This document shows, piece after piece, positions 33,648-42,500 of a stretch of 42,500 nucleotides of DNA; the first letter of the stretch is position 1, and every line of letters starts with the position of its first letter. Both the position numbers and the translations under genes were made by a program. Origin of the DNA: Apostichopus japonicus (taxonomy: Eukaryota > Echinodermata > Holothuroidea > Aspidochirotida > Stichopodidae); contig NC_092579.1 of the NCBI RefSeq assembly GCF_037975245.1, positions 1,620,001 to 1,662,500 of the forward strand. Direction: 5' to 3'. The notes below the pieces were generated by a model. The model made no database searches, was not told the origin of the DNA, and was given only the letters and a program-made list of their open reading frames with translations.

Positions 33648-34643
33648 TTAGAGAAAACCGGAGAAATCAGATATGACTCATATTTGACAAATAAGGAGTA
33701 AATGTTTAGAAAATAAACCTGGAATTTTCGGTCCCCGTGGAACCTTCGTAAGAAATACTCCGCAGTCGAATGAAAAGAACAAAATGTAAAATAATGAGAG
33801 TATGACGCTAGATACTGTATTCCAAGATGCTGTATTCCAAGAAGATCGGTCTGTAGGAGAATCGTTTATGGTACACCCGTGCTAGCATTTCGTCAACCCC
33901 CCAACCTTAGATTCCAACTCATTTCCTCCAGACTTCCTTACTCTGTGTCTACCTCCGCAGGCAATTTCCTTTGCATTAAACCTCGATGCCAAATATGCCC
34001 CCATATTACCCCAGGCACCGAGGTAGAAATTCCCAATGTTGACTATAGTCTAACACCCCTTCCCTCTCTTATGATTCTATTATTGTTATTCACATTTTCT
34101 ACTGTGTACTTTGCAAAGAGGGCAATTATGTAGGTGAAACAGGATCCCGGTTCCGCTTACGTTTTAATAATCACAAAAAAACTATTTGTGATAATTTTGC
34201 AGGGTTCTCCTTTTCCGAACATTTCAATCTTCATAGTCATAAAACCTAAAATGCATTTTAATCGCCTCGAACAACAAATCCACCACTGAACGTAAACGTA
34301 AAGACATCGATTGGATCTTTCGTATTTAGTCTCACATCACCGGCCTCAATAAAGACTTGGGACCCCTTAACAGCTATCAGTTCTACAAACATGTGTAATC
34401 CGTTCTTTGCTCCTTAATCCGCTTCCTGTAAAGTCATGGTTTATTTGGTTCTAATTCCATCTTTGCAACTTACATTTATCTAGCGTCATACTTTCATTGT
34501 GTTATATTTTTGGATTTTTCATTCGACTACCAAGTATTGCTGACGAAGGTCCCAGGGGGACCGAAAATTCCAATATATTTTCTAAAACTTTACTCCTTAT
34601 TTGTCAATTATGATTCATATCTTAATTCTCTGGTTTTCCCTAA
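33648..34643 (+). mobile_element. Penelope-like retroelement remnant with inverted terminal repeats
   Basis: Inverted repeats of about 130 bp form the ends (33648-33777 and 34515-34643); both hold TTGACAAATAAGGAGTAAA and GGAATTTTCGGTCCCC-type blocks in opposite orientation. Between them, broken plus-strand frames encode the C-terminal part of a Penelope-like protein: FRQPPNLR and CIKPRCQICPHI (33879-34133), then in another frame a GIY-YIG-type core (FYCVLCKEGNYVGETG, FRLRFNNH; 34091-34249), then RKRKDIDWI, a stop, and GLNKDLG. The order of NLR motif, Cys/His linker, GIY-YIG and a C-terminal W-I/GLN is that of Penelope-like elements. Reverse transcriptase is missing, so the copy is truncated and dead. 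It sits between the two duplication units. Confidence 0.85.
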
Positions 34644-34655
34644 ATTTTATTTTTC

Positions 34656-34741
34656 TATATATATATATATATATATATAATTATATATATATAATTATAT
34701 ATATATGTGTGTGTATGTTTATATATATCTATATATATAAT
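34656..34741. repeat. TA-rich microsatellite right of the Penelope-like element
   Basis: About 85 bp of (TA)n with TAATTA interruptions and a short GT run. It abuts the left breakpoint of duplication unit 2 and supplies the run-on codons and stop of the truncated second LRR-A. Confidence 0.9.
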
Positions 34742-34752
34742 ATTGATTTGTT

Positions 34753-35750
34753 GAGTACCACTGATATACTGTAGCAAAGTGGGTGGCTACGAGGATTGCC
34801 ATAATTATCCCCGAAATACCCAAGATATACCACACCAACGAATCGTCGTGAACTGGCATCTGATCTGTTGGTATGGTGGAAACATCTCTTGTCATGTATG
34901 TGATGGTCACAGAGTCTAGGAAATACGTTGTCTGAACTGTACTAGTGCAAATCGGTTCTGATGTACCTTCTTTTACACATTCAATATCAGGATCACATGT
35001 ATAGTCGCATTGAGTTTGCTTCGGATTGGGGCCATGATATTCGTTGCTACAATCAAACGGATTACCTCCTACGTAAACTTTTGTTTTCTTAATGCAGTTT
35101 AAGAAAGAAATATTTTTCAATTTGTGACAGGTAAGATCCAAAGCTTGTAAGCTGATATTGTCATTTGCTATATCTTGTAGGTTGTTTCTGCTCAGATTTA
35201 GAAGTCACAATAAAGTAGGTGTTTTCGCTTTAAATATTGATATATGATTATAACTCAAGTTTAAGGACTCCAACTTAATAAGATTAGAGAAAGCCTCTCT
35301 CGATATGTTAGCAATATTGTTATTAGAAAGATCCAGGTCGGTTAGTTCCGTCATTCCAAGAAATGCGCCATCTTGTATTTCAGTAATTTCATTGAAGCTT
35401 AAGTTAAGGTATTGTAATTCTCGATTCTCTTCCACTAAATGATTTCTAAGATCTTTAATTTTGTTCAAGCTTAAATCTAAAAACCTTACGGCAATTTGAA
35501 GATTCAAATCAGGAAAGGAAGATATTTCATTTTGGCGTAAATAAAGACTCAGAAAATCTCCGCTTTCGATATGTTTCCAACAGTCTTCCTGTAACGATGC
35601 GTTCGAAAAGCTGGTCATATTCAGATTACTGCATAGGATAACACTCACATTACACTGACAAGAGATTACAAAATCCATATACGAAAGGTTTAGTGAAACG
35701 GCTAATAACATAGAATTAAGGTAGATGAAAGCATTCCGCAATTTTTCCAT
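34753..35750 (-). pseudogene. LRR-A, copy 2: nonsense codon and lost cytoplasmic tail
   Basis: Homologue of LRR-A with the same ATG (35750). Codon 182 is TGA (35205-35207) where copy 1 has CGA (Arg), inside the LRR region. Downstream the frame stays open through the C-cap and transmembrane codons, then leaves homology at about 34753 and runs into the TA microsatellite, with a stop at about 34719. The RQDEVYG motif and SWI terminus are absent. At least 13 other codons differ from copy 1 by amino acid (for example P72R, K75E, K135E, S147A, V153A, T266P, G268C, L324H). A 181-residue truncated product without a membrane anchor is possible but would end mid-repeat. I judge it a pseudogene. Confidence 0.88.
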
Positions 35751-35898
35751 TTTGAATCCAATATGCCAGATATCCGTATAGTCATTAATGAGCTGATTCG
35801 AATAATACTTTCATGATAACATAATGGTTGCCTCTAATGTTATGACCTTTGCACTTCTTCTAGCACTTGTTATTGCAAAGACTGATTGTTATGACGAG

Positions 35899-36016
35899 GG
35901 AAATCTCCGCATTCGATATGTTTCCAACAGTCTTCAATTACCGTTGCATTCAAAAAGTCGGTCATATTCAGATTACTGCGTCAGATAACGATTACATTAA
36001 ATTGATAAGAGATTAA
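35899..36016 (-). pseudogene. Partial duplicate of the LRR-A 5' region (unit 2)
   Basis: Second copy of the relic at 26522-26645, with the same nonsense codon and the same flanks except for a short deletion near its low-coordinate end. Its presence in both units dates it before the 9.37-kb duplication. Confidence 0.75.
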
Positions 36017-36832
36017 AGCCACAGATCAAAGATTCAAACAAATGACGAGCTCATTCTGCAATTCCTTCAGCGAGTCGTGTCGTACTTAGGATATAACATA
36101 CGTTTATTATGTTATGATAACTGGCTATTACGTTGTTCATTGTTCCCTTGGCAAAGCTCGATTATTTGAAAGTATCGTTTAAAGAGCTGCTTTCATATTC
36201 GTTTTAATTTTGCAAGTGCTTGTCATAAAGGGTCTCTTGATGAACAATAGACCTATACATACTTTATTGCCTTCTGCAGGCTAATATATAGCTAATCGAG
36301 TGGTATGATTTGGTAAACATTATTGTATCCAACAGAGAAAATACATTATTGCAGGAAAAAATGTAAGACAATACAAACAATAAGAACAACAAAGCATAAA
36401 ACTACTAAAACATCTAACAAAAGAAAAGCATGTTCTTCAACATCATTCCTTTAGCCGAACAATCAAATCAGTTGGCGAAAGCATTTAAACTCTATATATG
36501 CGTGTCGCACTTACACATTACTGAAGCGAAAAAATAAAAATCGGTGATGGTGGCGTACGAAATACTAATGATGCATTTCATTGAGTTATTGATCACCAAT
36601 TCACAAAATAATTTGCAATCACACAATTGTCTAATGTCAAAATGTCGGTCAGGGTTCTACGGTTGCGTACGTACCCATTGTTATATACTTTACAAACGTT
36701 TATGTCACTGCGCAGCCCTGCATATAGGCCCTACGGTTTACTAACGAAATTCACACGAAGCCTACTGTAACTTTTGTATGTAGAATGTAGTAATTTTCCA
36801 CATCACTTAATTCAAATGCAATTGGAACAACG
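36017..36832. other. LRR-A/LRR-B intergenic region, unit 2
   Basis: Near-identical to 26646-27460. No gene was recognised. Confidence 0.45.
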
Positions 36833-38257
36833 TTAGATCCAACTCCAGATAGTACGTGCTCGAGTTAAAGATCGCTTTGGTCTCAATACCACAACCCTGG
36901 AAGCTCCAACAGACTGTTTCATAATATCATTTTCGTTTACAGTGGTTGCCATGATGCGTGTGTTTACTCTACCGAGGTTGTTTTCGTTAAATGACAATTC
37001 CCCTAAACCTGTAACGGATGGTTGTGATTCGTGAGCATCCTGGAACCTTTGCATTGCGATTAATTCAGGACTGGTCCTTGGACATCTATGACTCATAGCA
37101 GGAAGTCCATACACTTCGTCTTGGCGAGAGTAACGAAGAAATTCTTTCTTCGTTAAATACCACTTATATAAAGTTAGAAAAAGTAATATGAAAGTAGCTC
37201 CAGAAACAGCGACAACACACCAAAATGATTTGGATGTACCTAGAAATGTGTTTTCTCCTTTACTACTTTGGCTAGTATTGTTACCACCAATTTCGAAGCT
37301 TTGTGAAGTAGCTGTTGTTGTTGTGGCATCTAATACAAGAGTACTCATCCAACTATCATTAATGTGAGTACTATAAGCTTGGTCGTTTGGTGAATTCTCT
37401 GAGCTCGTTGTCTTCCCCTTACCACTACTGATTATGATTTTGTTTTCATTGCAGCTGTTCTTACACTGAACTTCAGGAATACAGATATAATTGCATGTTG
37501 TCGAATTCTGGTGCCGGATGGGGAATTCATCGCTGCAATCAAATTGGTTACCTCCAATATATACATTCGACTTATGGGTGCAGTTCAGAATAGGAACGCT
37601 GGTAAACAGATTGCAAGAGAGATAAATAAACTTAAGGAAGTTAGTCTCAATTGTTATAGTGTTCAGACAGTTTGCGTTTAGATTGATCTCCTTTAACAGC
37701 TGGGGTGCTTGCAGGCTTAATCTTGAAATAATGTTAAAACTCAAGTTTAAGTACTCCAATTTAAAAAGACTAGAAAATGGCTCAGAGGATAAAACAGAAA
37801 TGTAATTATTACTCAGATCCAGGGTTGCAAGTTTCACCATTCCTCGCAATGATTCCTCCGTTATAGACGTTATTTGGTTGAAACTGAAATTAAGGGATTC
37901 CAGTCCTCCGCAGAGTTCCTTTGAAGGATGCGGCAATGCAAGATTGATAATCTTGTTAAAACTAATATCAACAGTGGTTACGGTCGTAGCGAGATTAAGA
38001 TCCAGAAAGGAAGAAAACTCATTATGACTTAGATTTAGCGTGAGGATAGATTTTCCAGTAATAATATCCCGGCAATTCTCGTCTAATGAATTATTTGAGA
38101 TATTGTTCAAGTGTAAGTTATTACATGCAATGGAAGTCCCGTTACATTTACAGTAGGTTATTAGAACTCCTGAACAGAAAATTGTTAAGCAACTTAACAA
38201 AAAAACAAGGAAGCAGTAGGAAGATAAGCGAAATATCCGAGATAGTTCCATCTTCAT
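36833..38257 (-). CDS. LRR-B, copy 2: intact LRR single-pass membrane protein
   Basis: A single exon of 474 aa from the ATG at 38257 (MKMELS); another ATG lies at 38251, and one at 38281 would add 8 residues. I prefer 38257 because it gives a compact basic start followed by a hydrophobic signal segment (about 16-33). Next come an LRR N-cap (CKC at 36-38, C45), about six LRRs (70-215), a C-cap (GGNQFDC at about 235-241 and further Cys), a Ser/Thr/Asn-rich stalk, a transmembrane helix at about 346-366, the RQDEVYG motif at 378-384, and the C-terminus TIWSWI. It is a paralogue of LRR-A: the juxtamembrane WYxTKKxFxRYxRQDEVYG pattern and the last four residues are shared. Its protein is identical to copy 1 wherever copy 1 is in frame. 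Role inferred as a surface receptor or adhesion protein; family not assigned. Confidence 0.88.
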   Translation of the reverse strand: MKMELSRIFRLSSYCFLVFLLSCLTIFCSGVLITYCKCNGTSIACNNLHLNNISNNSLDENCRDIITGKSILTLNLSHNEFSSFLDLNLATTVTTVDISFNKIINLALPHPSKELCGGLESLNFSFNQITSITEESLRGMVKLATLDLSNNYISVLSSEPFSSLFKLEYLNLSFNIISRLSLQAPQLLKEINLNANCLNTITIETNFLKFIYLSCNLFTSVPILNCTHKSNVYIGGNQFDCSDEFPIRHQNSTTCNYICIPEVQCKNSCNENKIIISSGKGKTTSSENSPNDQAYSTHINDSWMSTLVLDATTTTATSQSFEIGGNNTSQSSKGENTFLGTSKSFWCVVAVSGATFILLFLTLYKWYLTKKEFLRYSRQDEVYGLPAMSHRCPRTSPELIAMQRFQDAHESQPSVTGLGELSFNENNLGRVNTRIMATTVNENDIMKQSVGASRVVVLRPKRSLTRARTIWSWI

Positions 38258-41200
38258 CGCTGTTTGTGAATATGTCAACATTGATGTGGGATTTGTCAAA
38301 AGAGTTAGACTCGCCTGAATAATGCTTCAGTCATGCCAACTAATTTTTGGCAATCACATAACGCAGTTATTTAATTGACTATGAACTGGATTATTCTATT
38401 TCATTATCACTTTCGACAGTATTATTGATGAGAGGCGATTTGCTTAACACTGCCTGTGAAATTAGAGTGCGATACCTTTGTTGTTATTCTATATAAAGAT
38501 AAACTTATTTTATAACTGCAATTTTCTATCTTACTATTCATGAGAGATTGTTGATCTCAATTGTACTCTATGTACTTCAGTAGACTTTCAAAAGTTGTGA
38601 TCGTCATAAATCATAGTCGACGTTGTTAGTCGATCACGCATTGCCTTTGAGAATCACTGTAGAAACAGAAAACAATATATGATGAAACAATGAGCAATAT
38701 CTAAATACAATTGTAGTCAAATAAAAAAGTCATAAAAAAAGTAACTCGGTAATATTGTTTTCAATAAAACCTTTTCAAATGCATTACATAGTTGATTGCA
38801 ACATGAAGTAGACGAATGATGACACAGTAAACCCTATTGTGACACATTCAGGTTTTTGTTTTAAACTTGCTGACATGCTGAAGAAATCACCTCAACGTTA
38901 ACGTTAAGGATTTGGCAACTTGCCATGGAATTTAAATTAAAACGAGAGAGAGAGAGCGAGGGAGCTTGGACCCTGGCAATATTTATCACTCTCAGTATCA
39001 TCAGACTGAGTGAATATCTCCGTTAAATCGATTTGATCATGATTTTCACGATGTAAGCAGCTTAGATCACTGGTGGTCGCATATATTTCTAGTCACCGCA
39101 AGTTGGTTTTTAAAGCCAACAACGCGGCTCGTGGAACCATTTCGCAAAGAAAAACATGCAATATGCATATTCCGGGGATATTTTATTGATATGGCCGACA
39201 TGTGATGTGATATTGTAAACATAACAGATGGACTATGGTGTGATCGTGATAAGTGTCATGATTAGAAGGCGTGTGTCTAGAGATGTGATTCTACAACGCT
39301 ATATTTGCCTGACAAGTACTCTAAACTATAACAATTATTTCGTGGAGTGACAGTGACAGCCACAGTGGCATATCGTATCTGTCATCTTTTTTAGCGCAAG
39401 TTATCTCAAAATATTAAGATGCATTTGACCAGCATCATATTCATCCTTTTTTCTCTGACAGACAAATTACATCAAAATCCTTACCAAAAAGTTTATCCTA
39501 AATAAGATTTCATTATTTATCGTCCCTGGGTTATATACCAGGGCTGTGGTGGATAACCCCTCTGTAATACCTCCGTGCTTATACAACCCACGTTGAGGAT
39601 ACATATACTGACTATAGCTAACGCTTCAGCTTCCCCTGTGAGAATATCCCATAGAGGGCTCAAACTAACCGACGACACCGGCTGCAAAATGCTATCTGCG
39701 CATACCCCCCTCCCCGCACCACACACCCAACGCCTTACCAGTGGCGGTTCTGCTATGAAAAACACCGGCCATTGACGACAATGGGTGTCATACCTTTGTG
39801 ATATTTAGAATTGCCGATCGTGCTTTAGATGGTGATGATCTCCACCAATAAACTTCTAGTTCTTAATCGGGCGTCTAAAATATGCTAACTCAAAAGTGCC
39901 TAAAGGAGGCATAATGTGTTTTTGTTTTCTTTAATTTCTGTCAAAAAAAAATGTTTTGGTGACTTTTCAATATTGAAAATAGCTGCTATCGTACCTTTTC
40001 AACGCTGAAAATTATCATGGCGGCCTGCCGTTTTTATGAAAACCAATGCAATTTCTAACTTTTCCTGATCCAAATTGCCTGGGATCTATCGGTCACTGAA
40101 TTCGAGCACTGTTTTGCATCCAGATTGAAAGAAGTGGTAATTTGCCGGACATTTATAGACAAATTTGGACAGAAGTTATAACAAAGTCGTTTGCTGAACA
40201 ACAGAAAACGATATTGGAAAGCCATCTTTTTGTCAGTATTTTCCGCCAATGCATTGGTTCTTTAACACACCTTTTGCTCGTATAAATATACGGTAAAATG
40301 CTTGGGAAGAGTCAATCAAGGATGTTAGCCGTCAACGTGATTGGTTATTTAAATACTTAATCACAGGCGGGAAAAGTTGGGCGAGATGGAGGGGCGGGGG
40401 GGGGGGGGGGGGGGTTGGGGGCGGGGGGAGATGGAAATGATACGGGAAAAACGTTTTCTTCTTCTATTACTCGCCATATCAACTAAATGCATTCATCATT
40501 TCTTGTGAGAAGAATATTTCATACATCGATTCGTACTTTGAACGTTACACTCATTATAACTGACTTAATTTGGTTGAAAGAAAAACACGTTAATTTTTTA
40601 ATTTTAATAATGAAACTTAAATGGATATACTTTAACAATGCTTTGTATGTATCATATGTCTTTGTTCATTTAACATTGATCAATAGCAATTTAGTGAAGA
40701 ATGAGTGAATAATAGGCAAACCAAAAGTAAAATCAGTAATGAAACAGCAAGGTAAACCTTGCTAGATTACCATATTTTATATGTAACATTATCAACTACT
40801 TCACTGAATTTACTAGAAGCGCAATGTTTCACACGAACGGATAGAGTTGAATCCCCCTCATCCCCCCACCACCACCACCATTTCTCCTCAGCTGCAATGT
40901 ATACTTTAAGGTTATTCTACTCATTTTGCTTTTTATAAACTAAGTGTCTGCCACATTTGTGAAAAATCCAACCAGAATAATTGCCTATTGTCTTTAGTGA
41001 AAACTACCGGTAAATGAAAATTAGACTATTTTTGGTATGAACCTTCAAACGTTCAAGTTGTGAAGGGAGGCAAGGCGAAGGATACCGGGGGAATCAATGG
41101 CACATGTTCCCCAATTCAAAGTGATGAACCATGGACAGTTGCCCATTTTTTCATAGACTGAAATGTACTTTTGTTCATAAGTGCGACTGGTCCACCCCAA

Positions 41201-42500
41201 CCCCAATCTCAGTCAAGAATCCAGTTACGTCTGTCGTGCCTGCTAAAATGCATGGAAGACTGCACCCGATATATCAAGCAGTTGTTGCAGACCAAACCTT
41301 CCTAAGACTGTTCTTTAGGGTAATCGCTACTCCATCTGTAAATACAATCGCACAGAATGGGAAGGATCAACACCTTAGGAGGATATCATACCCACGATAG
41401 GGTACAACTGTAAGTTTGAGACAGGACTACAGAAGGATTAAAGACAACTTGCCTAAGAAGATTTTGCAATTGCAGAGACAAAGCTCACCTTGTAAAGCTA
41501 CTGATATTCGTTTTGGAACTAAGGAAACATTTCACGGAATAACAATCAGTACTACATCGTGATATTTTTTATTTCTTTAATCATGTACATTTCTCATCGC
41601 CTAGACAATATACATCGAATTCAATCATTTGCATAACAATTGAGCAGTACATTAAATTTAAAAAAAATACCCTTGCAATCTAATATATCTTATCTGAATT
41701 TATTAAAGTTAAATCAACAACAGAAATCTGATTGGAATAACCAATATATTTTGAAAACAGCAGGAAAATTTTAGAATGTGATACAAAATTAATAATAACA
41801 CAATTTTAAGTATATGTAACGTACGGGGTCCTAACTTCAGGTTGACTCAAATCTTGTGAAATACAAGATATATATTTGCTCTGTTGCCTAATACAATAAC
41901 AGGGATAAATCAATGTGAATTATTTTCAACTTGATATTGTCATTCTGGGATTTATCTCTAGAATTTGTCAATACTCTGACGCCCCCGCGTGTAACCCCAT
42001 TCTACACATCTCAGCATAGTTGGCTACAGCTGAACAGAAATGTATATACTTCATAATATATATATATCGATTTACGACGCAACCTTAATTGTTAGTGAGC
42101 CACAGGAGACAATATATAATACCCTATTTGTGCCTTTTAAATAATATGTTTTATAAAATAATGTTTTATTTTAAATTACTAGTAAAAATTATAGCTTTCA
42201 GATTGACTATATAGATATTTTATGAATTAAAAAAAAAGTGCGTCTAATTCAGTTGATTACCATTTAGCTTAATTACATGGACAACTATGACGGAAAACTC
42301 TGCCCCTTATTTTACATAACTAAGAAGGGACTGACTGTCCTGACATGATTCTTTAGTTCATTTATCTGAACATAATTTAATCTATAACAAATCATACAAG
42401 TGAACACAAAATAAATAAAACTGAACATACCCGCTGACATTTGTTTTGCTCTTTCAAATATTCTGGACTAGTATCCAAGAAACTATTTGCACTATCAAAC
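38258..42500. other. Gene-free part of unit 2
   Basis: Copy of 28885-33112, with no convincing gene. The G-run cluster is at 40391-40428. Short frames at 39517-39765 (minus) and 41131-41400 (plus) are copies of those in unit 1. Confidence 0.45.

Larger units (their letters stand above)
34753..42500. repeat. Segmental tandem duplication, unit 2 (continues past window)
   Basis: Direct repeat of 25383-33112. Differences include a 20-bp segment in unit 1 near 29600 absent here, an extra segment of about 40 bp here near 41605-41650, longer G runs, and a zone of raised divergence at about 41000-41220. The position equivalent to 42500 in unit 1 is 33112. Confidence 0.95.

Noticed and set aside
33379-33648. 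Minus-strand 89-codon frame with a long Tyr-Ile repeat
   Set aside because: The repeat is the translation of the TA microsatellite.
1-42500. CRISPR arrays, bacterial operons or ribosome binding sites
   Set aside because: Intron-containing animal genes and animal retroelements show that this is a eukaryotic nuclear sequence, and no regular spacer-repeat array is present.

Overview
This is a window of animal nuclear DNA. The genes have GT-AG introns, the products are metazoan types (an FN3 receptor tyrosine kinase, leucine-rich-repeat membrane proteins and a multi-pass membrane protein), and the long AT-rich spacers are full of transposon remnants. A marine invertebrate, perhaps an echinoderm or related deuterostome, fits best. 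That is an inference from overall character, not from a diagnostic marker.

All recognisable host genes lie on the minus strand. Region by region: (1) 1-5.4 kb has no convincing gene, but holds a 35-bp inverted repeat and a 645-bp hAT-like element with a perfect 8-bp target duplication. (2) 5.45-11.9 kb is a small tandem family: a decayed two-exon copy at 5.45-6.26 kb, then an intact three-exon gene (447 aa) for a predicted seven-pass membrane protein with two N-terminal CxxC pairs. (3) 11.9-15.8 kb is mostly repeats, including three copies of one hAT-like family within 1.5 kb. (4) 15.8-20.8 kb holds seven in-phase exons of a receptor tyrosine kinase (FN3, transmembrane helix, kinase N-lobe). 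Its 5' end was not found, and no catalytic-loop exon was recognised. (5) 20.8-25 kb is gene-poor, with a broken LINE ORF1.

(6) 25.06-42.5 kb is a direct tandem segmental duplication with a period of about 9.37 kb. Each unit carries two related single-exon LRR transmembrane genes, called LRR-A and LRR-B here. Unit 1 has an intact LRR-A (439 aa) and an LRR-B with a 1-nt frameshift in its signal-peptide region. Unit 2 has an LRR-A with a nonsense codon and no cytoplasmic tail, and an intact LRR-B (474 aa). Between the units, at the point where the second LRR-A is cut off, sits a roughly 1-kb Penelope-like retroelement remnant with inverted terminal repeats, flanked by TA microsatellites. The second unit runs off the right edge.

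No joint pathway can be proven. The intact genes all encode cell-surface proteins. The LRR paralogues share a cytoplasmic RQDEVYG motif and a C-terminal SWI that fits a class I PDZ ligand, so a signalling or adhesion role is a reasonable hypothesis.
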